Below, piece after piece: positions 43,647 through 54,555 of a stretch of 64,000 nt of DNA (the first letter of the stretch is position 1; each line of letters opens with the position of its first letter). The position numbers and the translations under genes are program-made. The notes beneath the pieces were generated by a model. The model saw nothing but the letters and a program-made list of their open reading frames with translations, was not told the origin of the DNA and did not search any database. This DNA is from Histoplasma ohiense (taxonomy: Eukaryota > Ascomycota > Eurotiomycetes > Onygenales > Ajellomycetaceae): assembly GCA_017607445.1 (NCBI GenBank), contig JAEVHH010000005.1, forward strand, positions 2,795,001 through 2,859,000, in the 5' to 3' direction.

Positions 43647-45786
43647 ACCAAAGGGAGGCGTCCAAGGAAAGTGTTCGTTTTGGTGGAGTGTGAGGTTTTC
43701 GCTTTACCTGAGGTGGTCCCATGTTGGTCTGCCTGTGTCTGTTTATCCTGCGCCTGGAGTTTCCGATACCCATTTTTAAGTTGATTCCCTGCTGCCTGTT
43801 TCCGTGCCTGTTATTCCTAGGTACAATCGTGAACCCAACTGCCGTGTTTGTTTCGTGTCCTTGTTGTTGATACCACGGTTTGGAGAATTCACGCGTTCCT
43901 CTCTCCCCATGGCCCCCGAAATTGCTTTCAAATTGATTATTCAATATATCTGTACTAGACTGTTTCATTTATTCAAATCTTCAGTCATTCTCAGAATATT
44001 ATTATCTGTCTGATCACTTTGATGAAGCTTGTAGTAACTCCAAATGATATGATCATATTATTCACTGCTTTATATAAGATAAAGAAGAGGTGAAGATGAT
44101 AGAGATTGTAAATGATAATAAGAATGACTCTCAACAGTAGATGAGAGATCTCTCTAAGCAGCAGATGTTCACAGCTAATTCAATATCTGCTGCTTCTATA
44201 ATTCTTGATTTGCTCTCTTCCTCCGATACATACAATATTTTTTCCCTTTCTTTTCTTTTTTTTTTTTTTTTTTTTTTTGAGAGGAAGGTATGTATTAATT
44301 CTATTTACTCCAGTTGTACAGAGTCTGTGTACAACACCTAGACATAACTTGCACCTCTACATTGGTGTCTGGGACCAGTAATCTATATGATGAAGCCAAG
44401 CAAGTCAATCGTAAGGGGTTATTAAATAGAGTTTTATATCACATGACTTAGCGCGCGAGGTCATGGTGTGCGAGAGTTTCGTGGTGAAAATACATTACCA
44501 ACTCTGGCCTAGCACTAATTACCTGCTTCGGTATAGCGCTGGCACCTTAGTTTCTTAGGCATGCTTAGATAGTTAAAAAACCTGCGGCATCTCCCTGTTT
44601 TTCATCAGCTACAGAAGAGCTGTACAGGGCTCAAAAGCTCCAGTGGAAATCCATCGGAAGTTGAGAGGATAAGATGTAAATTCGGCCCTCGTGAATACAT
44701 ATGAGAATCAACCATCCTCGTCGGACAACCTTCCTCTCTCATATGGAGTATCGGCGGAGGAATAACGTTCTTTGTCCTTTCTCAACTAGTGCCGCGTCAT
44801 CAAATAGTTCGATTTGGATTTTTAGAGAGGGAAGAGCGAGCAATGTTCAAGATTTGAAGGGCTGAGGATGCAGGAGGGTTCTGCTTGCAAAAATCACCGT
44901 AAAAATGTGAATATGGACAAAGAAGCAATACTCCCGGTATTTTTCGCAGAAAACCCTGGAGTGATATCTTCCAGAAGCCATCGCAGGCAGAAGACCACTA
45001 GCCTTCCTTCCGGTTGGCATTAATTCTACTCCGTAGATTTGCTGCATCAGGCCTTATTAGTTGCCCTTGTGGTCCTTAGCTCAGCGCCCTGGTGAGAGAA
45101 ATTTGGAACCAATCTTGCATTCGATGTTGAATCTCGTACACGATCCCTCAAAGATTCAACAGCATGCCTGAACTGCTCTAGTCATTTCCCAACTTGAGCT
45201 TTTTCAGGTGTTTTCAGGTCGTGCTCGTTCGGATTGGGTTTAACTGATTCAAAGGCGGAAATCGAAGTTTAATACCGTTCAATCTATCCCAATCTCACTC
45301 TGAAGCTAGCGAGCTGGATTGGCAATTTGACAGACACTGTTAGTGAGATGCACTGTCCAATGTGGTGATACTCGTAACACTCATCTCTAGAACTAGTACT
45401 CTGTACAGCGTAAAGTGTGGTGCCTCCGTCATGTTAGACCTTGGCAAAATTCGCAGTCAAATACCCATCTCATCCAGCTCAACACCATCTGGCCAATTTC
45501 CTGGTGTTCGAATCATAGCTCCTGAAACTCTTACCGTTAAAGAAACGTTATACGATTAAATCCAGCGGATAGACAACAGTGGAGGGTGGCGCCCAGGCTG
45601 GTCGACCATGTTGCCGAGGTTCAAGACTAACCAACCACTCCTCATTCATCGGATAGCGGGCCATGTATATCATCCCTGTCCATGCTTTTCCATCTCTCGA
45701 AGACTTCAACTTTTTCCTACTTATATGGACAGATCTTATGACGGACAAACCAAGAATACCAGTACTGATTCTTAACCGACGCTAAA
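43647..45786. other. Intergenic with AT-rich tract and possible LTR remnant
   Basis: From about 43930 to 44300 the DNA is AT-rich with no coding frame and ends in a poly(T) run (about 44250-44278). The following 60 bases (GAGAGGAAGGTATG, then a GTACAGAGTCTGTGTAC palindrome near 44316-44332) are reminiscent of the terminal part of copia-type LTRs, but no partner LTR was found. The rest to 45786 is unremarkable and includes the promoter of the AidB-like gene. Confidence 0.45.
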
Positions 45787-47634
45787 ATGGAAGCGTCCAG
45801 CGCAACCAAGGGTTTCTTCCAAACCCCTCCAACCATCCCCCCTCAGTATGTTGAAGATGCTGCCTTTCGCCGGATCATCTCCTTGTACCTTCCATCCCCT
45901 ATACCCTCCAGCATAGATGAAGACCTTTCTCGATTTTCTCGTCTTGTGCTGTCGAGATCTCATATGGCCTATGCGGCAGACGCCGAGAAGAACCAGCCGT
46001 ACCTTCGGCCGCTCTCTACGTTTGGTACGGAGAATAAACAGGACCCCCTAGTCACAAGTGAAGGGTGGCGCAAACTACAGTATAGAGGAATTGAGGAGGG
46101 AATGGTGGGAATAGCATATGCCAATGCTCGAGGCTCGCCGTGGAATAACCGAGCGTATCAATTCATCAAACTCCATCTTTGGACTTCCAGTGCCGCTCTG
46201 GTTACATGCCCGGGTGCTATGACCGATGGTGCTGCCAAATTGCTTGGGCGGCATCTGAATGGTGTGAATGGGTCTATATTTACAGAAGCTAGAAATAGAC
46301 TAATTAGTCGAGATCCCAGTGTTGCATGGACCAGCGGCCAATGGATGACAGAACGGAAGGGAGGGAGCGATGTTCGTGGGACTGAGACGGTGGCTAGGAA
46401 ACTTTCTACAGAAGAGCAAAACGCGAGTAAAGGGGTTGATGAACTTGGATGTCCTCTTGGACCATGGCAGCTCGACGGTTTCAAATGGTTTTCATCAGCT
46501 ACCGACGCTGATATGACGATTATGCTTGCCAAAACAGGGCCAGATGGCCAGATTAGCGCTTTCTATGCTCCCTTGCGCAGAAAAGCTGCAGGGGGAGCTG
46601 AAGGCGAGACGGAGCTCAACGGCGTGAGAATTCAGCGATTGAAGAATAAGCTCGGCACAAAAGCCCTCCCAACCGCAGAACTAGAACTGAAAGGAATGAG
46701 AGGATATTTGATAGGTAAGGAAGGCGATGGCGTCAGGGAAATTTCAACCATTCTCAATATCACCAGAGTTCATAATATGAGTGGAGCTGTGGGTGGCTGG
46801 GGGAGAGGGTTGGCAATCTCCAGAGCATATGCGAAGGTGAGGATTGCGGGCGGCAGACTCCTCACCGAACTACCCGCACACGTGAGAGCGCTTGCTCGGG
46901 AGCATGTGATGTATCGGGGCCTGCTCCATCTTGCCCATTTCGTGGCCTCATTGTTGGGTATCTCTGAAGGGCAAGACAGCCGTCTCACGCAAGCAACGCA
47001 GGCTTCTATCCTCCCAACCAACGCCGAGCAATCCAGTGCTTTGCTCCGTCTCCTTACCCCCATGGGCAAAGCTCAAACAGCGCTTAGATCTATCAATGGA
47101 GTTCGTGCGTGCATGGAGAACCTAGGTGGAGTCGGTTATCTTGAGAATGAGGATCCTGTGTTCAACGTTGCGAGGATTTTCCGTGACGTATGTGTTCTCA
47201 GCATATGGGAAGGGACTACTGATATCATGGCGGATGACCTGGTTCGTGTGATGAAATCTCGACAAGGCCCGGCGACCTTGGCGGCTGTGGGACTATGGGT
47301 CGCGAGCGGTTTGGTGATTGCGCGCAAGAATTCATTCAAGGAAGAAGCTAACACAATACAGAGAACCTGGGAGCAGTGGCAGAAATCCACCGAAACCAAA
47401 GATAAAGAACAATTGAGGTGGGAAGGACGGGATCTCCTTGTCGGGCTCGAAAGCGTAGTTGGCGGGCTGTTGCTGATTTTGGATGCGGCGAGAGATAACG
47501 ACCCTATCGCGAGTGAAATTGCAAGACGCTTTGTATTGAAAGAACAGGCCACATATAGTTCCTGGGAAGTTGAAGCTGCCTGGGATAAACGGATTGTTTT
47601 CGGTGATGATGCCGCAGCAATTGCGAAGCTTTGA
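45787..47634 (+). CDS. AidB-like acyl-CoA dehydrogenase family protein
   Basis: FAD-dependent acyl-CoA dehydrogenase of the AidB branch. AidB of bacteria binds DNA and is induced by alkylation; the substrate of fungal members is not known. Single exon, 615 residues, from the ATG at 45787 (AAAATGGAAG context). The family core is clear: WTSGQWMTERKGGSDVRGTE (about 179-198, flavin-contact region), GFKWFSSATDADMTIMLAKT (about 232-251), LKNKLGTKALPTAELEL, LNITRVHNMSGAVGGWGRGL (about 324-343), ENLGGVGYLENEDPVFNVAR (about 445-464) and SIWEGTTDIMADDLVRVM (about 473-490). No mitochondrial presequence is obvious. The final residues (DDAAAIAKL) lack an SKL-type signal, though AKL-like ends can act as peroxisomal targeting signals, so a peroxisomal location is possible. 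Confidence 0.92.
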   Translation: MEASSATKGFFQTPPTIPPQYVEDAAFRRIISLYLPSPIPSSIDEDLSRFSRLVLSRSHMAYAADAEKNQPYLRPLSTFGTENKQDPLVTSEGWRKLQYRGIEEGMVGIAYANARGSPWNNRAYQFIKLHLWTSSAALVTCPGAMTDGAAKLLGRHLNGVNGSIFTEARNRLISRDPSVAWTSGQWMTERKGGSDVRGTETVARKLSTEEQNASKGVDELGCPLGPWQLDGFKWFSSATDADMTIMLAKTGPDGQISAFYAPLRRKAAGGAEGETELNGVRIQRLKNKLGTKALPTAELELKGMRGYLIGKEGDGVREISTILNITRVHNMSGAVGGWGRGLAISRAYAKVRIAGGRLLTELPAHVRALAREHVMYRGLLHLAHFVASLLGISEGQDSRLTQATQASILPTNAEQSSALLRLLTPMGKAQTALRSINGVRACMENLGGVGYLENEDPVFNVARIFRDVCVLSIWEGTTDIMADDLVRVMKSRQGPATLAAVGLWVASGLVIARKNSFKEEANTIQRTWEQWQKSTETKDKEQLRWEGRDLLVGLESVVGGLLLILDAARDNDPIASEIARRFVLKEQATYSSWEVEAAWDKRIVFGDDAAAIAKL

Positions 47635-47976
47635 TCGAGTTGATCTTAACATACGGGTTTTGTATATAGTAAGACATGTAATTTGCAGCGTCCTCCCGTG
47701 AGAAGGCAATATCGGTAGCATTTTATGATCCAATCAATTTTATTTTATTTTATTTTATTTTATTTTTTCTGATCGAGGTTCACATCCATCGCCATGATGT
47801 CATGGCGAAGACCCACTCACGTGGGACCGATTTGGCAATAAATAAATAGCAGTTGAAAAAGAACGAGCAAGTACAGCCACCCCACACGGTCGAGAGGCAA
47901 CCCAATTATCTAATTACCATTCAATGTGATAATACCATTTGAATTGAAAAAAGGCCCATATCGGGCCATTCTCACC
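47635..47976. other. Short intergenic with (TTTTA)n repeat
   Basis: 342 bases between the AidB-like gene and the nicotinamidase gene, with about six TTTTA pentamers at 47737-47766. The two genes are co-oriented; no shared transcript is implied. Confidence 0.6.
47737..47766. repeat. (TTTTA)n pentamer repeat
   Basis: About six pentamer units in the 3' flank of the AidB-like gene. Confidence 0.95.
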
Positions 47977-48855
47977 ATGGCTTCGAGTGGCGATAATCTC
48001 GATGAGGCTACATCAGCTCCATTTCGCCCCGCGTTGATCGTGGTGGATATGCAAGAGGACTTTTGTCCGCCCGTAGGTATTCCCGCTCTAACATAGTTTT
48101 CGTGTTAACCTACTCAGCCTCCTAGCGCTCCCATATGTGTTCCGATAAGCATTATCACTAACAAAGACCTCATTTGTCAGAATGGCAGCCTAGCTGTCGA
48201 GGGAGCCCGCACCCTCGCCCCCGTTATCAATCCCCTCCTTGCCCTCCCCGGCTTTGTCGTCAAAATCTCCACTCAGGACTTCCACCCAACATCACACGTC
48301 TCCTTCGCTACCAATCAGCCGGCCCCCAATAACATCCCCTTCCAATCTACCACTACCCTGAAAAACACCGCCGCCGGTAGGGAGGCGGAAACAAAGCCGC
48401 TACGCCTCTGGCCAGTACACTGCGTCGCTAATACGCCAGGCGCATGCATCATTCCCGAAATCGAAGCGGACAAAATCAGCGTGAATATCCGCAAGGGGAT
48501 GGATGCGAGGATGGAGATGTTCTCTGCGTTCACGGATATATTTGGGAACAATAACTGTGTGGAGACAGGCGGGGTGAATGCAGATCTCACTGCGGTGTTA
48601 AGGGAGCATCGTGTTTCGGATATTTTCATCGTTGGGGTTGCGGGGGACTTTTGTGTGACGAGGACTGCTGTTGATGCGGCGGATAGACGGTTTCGCTGCT
48701 TCGTGGTGGAGGAGGGGACGAAATGCATCGACCCTCTTGGGGGATGGGAGGTATGCAAGAAAGAGATGGAGGATCATGGAGTGAGGATTGTGGGCATTAA
48801 TGGGCCGGAGGTAGCAAGGGTTAAGGCATTGCTACCAGAAAGCAATTACTTATGA
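47977..48855 (+). CDS. pnc1: Nicotinamidase
   Basis: Hydrolyses nicotinamide to nicotinic acid and ammonia in the NAD+ salvage pathway, also lowering nicotinamide inhibition of sirtuins. Exons 47977-48072 and 48181-48855 join in phase to give 256 residues. Isochorismatase-fold hallmarks are complete. ALIVVDMQEDFCPP carries the catalytic Asp. The intron falls exactly before NGSLAVEGAR. STQDFHPTSHVSF gives the metal ligands Asp, His and His. ISVNIRKGMD carries the catalytic Lys, and VGVAGDFCVTRTAVDA the nucleophilic Cys (about 202) with the preceding small-residue turn. A loop with AGREAETKPLRLWPVHC matches the yeast Pnc1 insertion region. The ATG at 47977 is in a CACCATGG context, close to ideal. 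Cytosolic/peroxisomal location cannot be told; the C-terminus (SNYL) lacks a targeting tripeptide. Confidence 0.95.
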
Positions 48856-49376
48856 TGGGCGTGGTGGGTTGAGAAGGAACTAGTTGGGGGAGCTTTCGTG
48901 AGGAGTGATTTGAATCTTGTCAATGAATAGTTTTATTGCAATGAAATTTTATTGGTTCCGTATGGCCTTGCAATGCTATATAAATTTTAGGGATGTCTAT
49001 TGCTAAGAGATGTTGTCTGGGCAGTCAGGTCCCCTCATGCTTCAAAGTGTGGGAAGGGAGCGAAGAAGTTCATTGAAGCTGCAACAAGGATCGTCCCGCC
49101 AACCTGACGTTCCATACCAGCAAGCCCATCAAGGTCGTAAAAATAACTTCTTCAAACGTTTGTTCATCATTCTATCACGTTGAAATACTGGTAGCGTAAG
49201 CCAGCCGTGAGTGGCATATTCAGCGGGCCGATAGGCTAGCTCCAGGACAAGTTTATTTGCCTCCACGCCTTGTCTCTTGGATACTTGGACACGCAGACAC
49301 ACAACAACATCCCAAGTACTCGGCGGTGATAGCTGTACTCGCCTCACTGCTGCTGATTTGTTGTCTTGCCTTCCTG
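48856..49376. other. Intergenic upstream of the GIG1-type gene
   Basis: 521 bases. From 49200 the frame of the next gene is open before its first ATG and encodes a hydrophobic stretch (see findings). Otherwise nothing is seen. Confidence 0.5.
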
Positions 49377-50634
49377 ATGATTGCTCACCTCGACGACGAC
49401 ACGCTTCGCGCTCCGGTGTCAGAATTATTATCACCCGGACTCGCTGTCACACCTTTAGATACGACCACTGCAGAACTTGTTGACGAGAAGACAACAGTTG
49501 CAGCAGCACCAGCTGAACCTCTCCCTTACTGGCTCGTCAATGTTCCCCGATCACAATGGCCATCTGAGTGTCCAGAATACCTCCGCAATATACCTCAGAA
49601 GTCTATAAAGTCCCTTTCAACGCCCGATGCGCAGTTTAAGCCGCAGAGTTGGGACCTTGTGAAGGAGATAGTTGGTGGGTGTTTATTCTCTTCGTTGTAT
49701 TATAAATCGGTGGATTAAAAAAGAAATGGAAATACGAAAGCAAAGAAAAACATATCTTATTGTTGGCTGTATTAAAGAACGGGGACTAATATACCAGGCT
49801 TAAAATCAAACTAGGATCGAATCAAATACATCTTCTCCAGCGCTGGCCCTCAGATTTAAGGAGGTACTTGGAGTATATTGCAAAGATTAAAGCAATATAT
49901 GGTTCCGTTTTGGATTTTGTGGTTCAGAAGAGGCTGCGTTGGGTGGGCGATTTAGAAGCACGAGGGACTTCACCGTTTCAGCATCCGGGTAAATATCTCT
50001 TTTTCCCTCCCTCGCCTCCCATTTCTATGCCGTCTTTTGTCCCTCCTTTTCGCCCGTTCATTGCACGGAGGGATACAGAAATTTCTTCTATTTTTCTTCT
50101 TGGGACTTACTGACTTGGAATCCGAATCTGTGCAAAATTCTCTCCGTTGGCGCATATAGGCGACATCAAGATCCTCTACAATGACTGGCCCTATGGAGTT
50201 GAGAAGGATATCGTCCACCTCGTCGTCTGGACCAAATTTGAATTAGAAGATGACCCTGCCACGGATGACTTGACTCCGCGCATGAGAAGGGAGATTGACG
50301 AGTTTGTTGGGAAAACGTTTCGATCCAGAATGCCAGCTGAGAAGGTGTGGGAGAGCGGAAACATCACCCTACCCTTCTCTCCCTCCCTGCCCACCTCATA
50401 ACTCTTCCAATGTGTCTTTCCACTTCATCCTCTCCTTCTCTTCTTATGGCAAACGTCGGAGTTCTTGCTTCCTGCTAACCATCGTATGAAACATAATAGG
50501 TGATATGGTTTAAAAACTGGAAGTCTCTGAAATCCATACATGCCATTGAGCACTTCCACGTCATGCTCTACCAGCCAGATCCGCTATTTCTCCACGAGAT
50601 AACCAACGGCGACGCACCCGTACGCGATGTGTGA
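49377..50634 (+). CDS. gig1: DUF3605 / N-acetylglucosamine-induced protein 1 (GIG1) family
   Basis: Member of the DUF3605 family, of which Candida Gig1 is induced by N-acetylglucosamine; the biochemical role is unknown. Four exons (49377-49674, 49815-49988, 50160-50344, 50500-50634) join in phase to give 263 residues. The conserved domain starts at PYWLVNVPRSQWPSECPEYL (about 51-70). It continues through the first intron into HLLQRWPSDLRRYLEYIAKI (about 106-125), YGSVLDFVVQKRLRW, then DIKILYNDWPYGVEKDIVHL and VVWTKFELEDDPATDDLTP, and ends FHVMLYQPDPLFLHEITNG. Placing the second exon at 49815 restores the PSDLRRY block in frame. The start is uncertain: the first ATG is used, but the frame is open 59 codons further upstream without ATG. 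Confidence 0.85.
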
Positions 50635-52153
50635 TGAAATGTTTTCCGGGTTTGATGATATATGACGATGATTTCCCTCCCCCCCCTCTTTCATGCCACT
50701 TTATACTGCTTTATACAGACAACGTAGAATGCTCGTTATTATCGTAAACAGTAACGTACCATAATATAACATTGCTCCACACCCTCTGCCTCCAGATTGG
50801 GCCTGTCTTTCAACCACTCCAGACAGGTCCATTCATCTCCCGATAATTCCCTCACTCTCGATTGAGGCAGGACCGTACTAAGACATCAGCGTCTTCCAGC
50901 TCCTCCTATCATGAAAACGATAATAATGTCAGGTCGCGGTGCATGTGCGTGGTGTAGAATCCCGGAAGGAAAAGAACAAATGTATTCGTAGATATATCTT
51001 GATAGCGAATCGAGGCTACGATCAAATAACAAGCATTGGAAGGACGAAGAATCGAGGAGAAGCGTTGGGGGGTATCAGGCGGACAACCCCTAGTACTGAG
51101 AAAGCCACATCTCACTGGCCAGGAAAAGAAAAGCCGCAGATAAGCTCTATTGCGTAATGATATATCCAAAAGCCATTTGAAACCTGCGAGCTCTTAGTGG
51201 GGTAAACAGAGACGGGAAAACAAGAGAAACCAGGAGGGGGCAAGCCGACAGGGAAAGAGGAATAGAACAGCAGACTTTACGTCGTGCCGAGATGAGAGTC
51301 AAACATTATTGAATTAAATGCGGAATCCAGATCCTTCCAGAAGCCCCTTGACGGGCCAACCAAGCCAGTGGCTTAACCCTAACAAGCAAGCTTTTGTGCG
51401 CGGGCTGCGGCGGGGAGAGCACCAACAGAAGGCGGGCCCAACCATTTTGGAGCAATCCGGCGAGGTTTTGGCTGACGTGATGGGGATGATGGCTTGCCGG
51501 TCCGGTGCTTGGCGCACAAACCAAGGGTTCCGTCATACTTGCCGGCTGCGACATGAAATGAGAAGAGACACACCCGCCTGGCTCTGCGCTCTGTGCTCTG
51601 TTTTCTGCTTGCGTGGTTCTGACTGCCCGCTCTCTCCTCGTCCAGCTTCATGCATTCGAGTAGCCTGTGACGCCCCTTTGTCCGTCTGCCCTAGTTGACC
51701 TCGTCTCTCCTTGTCCGGTAACCACATGTCTTGAGCCCCAAGCGTTGGTTGTTGGTTGTTGGTTGTTGGTGGCCTTGCTGAACTATACTAGTATATTCTT
51801 ATCTATTATTTTGCGCCCAAAACCCAAAACCCACAGCTCATTTTTATTTTTATTTATTTATTTATTTATTTATTTTTTATTCTCCGAACCCCCTCCTTCG
51901 GTAGCCATTCATACCAACCCATTATTCACTGCTGCCCATCGTCGATGTCTTGACTTGAGGAACATCCGGCAGCTCCTTTCACCCTCTCCAATTGTTCCTT
52001 TTCCCCTCGAGGGATTCCGCGAGAGATCCACAAAGGACGGCTGATTAAAATAGCCATAAAATCTGAAAAAGAAACAGAAAGAAAAAAAAAAAAAAAAAAA
52101 AAAGGGAAGCAAAAAGGAATAGGTGCAGTATCTAGAGAAGGAATACTGCAGAG
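50635..52153. other. Intergenic upstream of the oxysterol-binding protein gene
   Basis: No gene seen. It includes an (ATTT)n tract near 51840-51876, a GTTGGTT repeat near 51745-51770, a poly(A) run at about 52082-52103, and the promoter of the Osh gene. Confidence 0.5.
51840..51876. repeat. (TTTA)n tract
   Basis: About eight TTTA-type units in the upstream region of the Osh gene. Confidence 0.9.
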
Positions 52154-54555
52154 ATGCTCCCAAAAATCCCCTTGGTCCACCAGCAGAGCCATTCAAGGTC
52201 CTCAAAAAATAGTGCGTCATGAACATTCCGAGGTCTATATAATTGCTGCTACTTTGTTTTTCGATAAGCTGCCGGAATCTCCGGTGCCATTACAGCTTCG
52301 ACGTGCGGAAATTGGCTGCTAACCACACACTCAATTTCGCAACTTTGCGTCTATGTAGATAGCGTCTCGTCCCTCGATGAGTCGAGCGGTGGCTCTTCGC
52401 CAAATGCAGAGGATGAGACGGCGGTGGAGCCGGAACAGGGCAATGGTGAGTTCCATTCCAGAGTAATTTGGTTATTTATGCCACGGCCTTCTCGCCGCCA
52501 CACAACCCCGCCCCTCTATTACTTCCCCCGCAGGATATGCCAGTTGATATATCAAGGATTAGATACTAATTTTTCTTTATTTCTTGGATCAATTCTTTAG
52601 TCCTGACTCATATAATTTCGCAATTGCGGCCGGGTGCGGACCTTGGCAGAGTCACGCTTCCTACCTTCATACTGGAGCCTCGATCAATGCTGGAACGGAT
52701 CACGAAGTGCGTTGCTAGATTTTATCCATAACATATACATCGCAGAGGAAGGTTAATCAAATAACTGATGACAAAATACCTATGAATAGTTTCATGGCCC
52801 ACCCCGAAACGCTCCTTCCAATGCCCGAAATAGATGACCCTGTCCAACGATTCGTGTCCGTGGTTAGATTCTACCTCAGTGGATGGCACATAAAACCTCC
52901 GTACGTCCTGATCGTGATATTCAGTTGTATACCTTCAACATCAAAACACAAATTGTTGTCGCTAATATTGACAATGTGTGGATGGGTTTTAATGACGCTA
53001 GGGGTGTTAAAAAGCCATTGAATCCGATCCTAGGAGAAACTTTTACTTGTTATTGGGATTACGAGGATGGCACCCGGAGCTACTACATTTCCGAGCAGAC
53101 TTCCCACCATCCCCCCAAGTCGAGTTACTTTTTCATGGCCCCTGAACATCATATACGAATCGACGGTACTTTGAAGCCGCGGAGTAAATTTTTGGGGAAT
53201 TCCGCTGCAAGTATGATGGAAGGGATAGCAATATTATCCTTCCTGAATAGGGGTGAACCTGGGAAAGGTGAAAGATAGTATGTTGAAACGTTAAAAACTC
53301 CGACAGCTATCTATATCGTTACTCTGCTTTGCTAACTAATCTGGCAATCTTGCAGTATCGTGACCCAACCGAATATGTATGCTCGAGGTATTCTGTGGGG
53401 CAAAATGAAGTATGAACTAGGAGATCATAGCGTTGTAAGATGCCCCGAGAATAATTTGTCGGCGGACATCGAGTTCAAAACCAAAGGTTATTTTTCCGGC
53501 ACCTACAATGCTATAGGTGGAATGATAAAAGATGACAGAACCGGTGAGATACTTTATGAACTATCCGGGCTTTGGAACGGCGAGATGTTCATAAAAAGGG
53601 TTGCTGTATGTGCATAGAAGCGCACATCTTTTTCCATCCCCCCCTTTTTTTGGCTCAGCATTTTTTTGACTAACTGAGTACATAGAGTGGACAAAAGGAG
53701 CTTCTTTTCAATGCGACAAATGCAAAACACACGCCTCCTCTTGTCAGACCATTAGAAGAGCAGGAGCCACATGAATCGCAAAGACTTTGGAATAGCACAG
53801 TCCAAGCGTTAATTGCTAGGAACCATGACCTTGCTACGGAGGAGAAAACTAAGATTGAAGAGATGCAGCGGGTTGAGGCATCAAAGAGGCTAGAAGATGG
53901 AGTCGAATGGCGGCCCAAACTTTTCCGTACAGTTCGAGGCGGACCGCAGGGACCTGTGGAAGGCGAAGAGGATCTTGAGTGGATTCTGAATGCGAAAATG
54001 TATGTGGAAAATTTTTCATCAGTGGACTCAAGTCATGCTATTGCCCTTTATGCTTAACCTTCTTCACCAAATAGAAACCCATATAACCCTACTGTGGCCG
54101 AGCAACAGATCCTATCTGTTGCAGCAATTCTCCCAGGCCAAAAGCCTCACTGTCAATTTGAAATACCACCCCATTCGTCATCGCGATCACATAAGTCAGA
54201 AAAAGCCTCCCCATCAGGCCAACTAGCAAAGATGACCGCAGAAACACACGCCACCCAGCAGAATAATATTAGCAACCTCATAGACTTTGACGAAGGTAGT
54301 AACAACGGGCAGTCCGATGAGAACAAGATCTTGAAATCAGCAGGACCCTCAGTGGGCTCCATGGATATCTTGGGCGGAGACGGCCAAGATGACACTCATG
54401 CCCAAGCCTCCCCGTCCTCAAACTACTATCCCCCAAACATGGCAAATATCATGACACCACTGCAGCCCACAAGCAGCCCAGCACAAACCCGATCGCTGCA
54501 CAGTCGCAATTCCGCCGCCTCAGATAATGACGACTTCGTTGATGCGCAAAGTTAA
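52154..54555 (+). CDS. osh6: Oxysterol-binding protein homologue, Osh6/Osh7 type
   Basis: Lipid-transfer protein acting at membrane contact sites; the short Osh6/7 class exchanges phosphatidylserine for PI4P between endoplasmic reticulum and plasma membrane. Eight exons (52154-52211, 52359-52445, 52601-52706, 52790-52900, 53002-53277, 53356-53605, 53686-53999, 54075-54555) join in phase to give 560 residues. No PH domain or ankyrin repeats precede the ORD. The lid and pocket region LRPGADLGRVTLPTFILEP (about 56-74), the KPPGVKKPLNPILGETF block and the family signature SEQTSHHPPKSSYFF (about 146-160) are present. Further motifs are GILWGKMKYELGD and YELSGLWNGEMFIKRV. The C-terminal 150 residues are a Ser/Asn/Asp-rich tail with LIDFDEG and end DNDDFVDAQS, a weak FFAT-like element. 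Short first exons make the N-terminus less certain than the rest. Confidence 0.9.

Noticed and set aside
44250..44345. Intact LTR retrotransposon around the AT-rich tracts
   Set aside because: Only a vague resemblance to a copia LTR end was seen. No paired LTR, primer-binding site or pol domain is present in 40600-44400.
45495..45530. tRNA T-arm-like sequence GTTCGAATC near 45508
   Set aside because: Flanking bases do not form the T stem and no acceptor, D or anticodon stems could be assembled. No tRNA gene was supported anywhere in the window.
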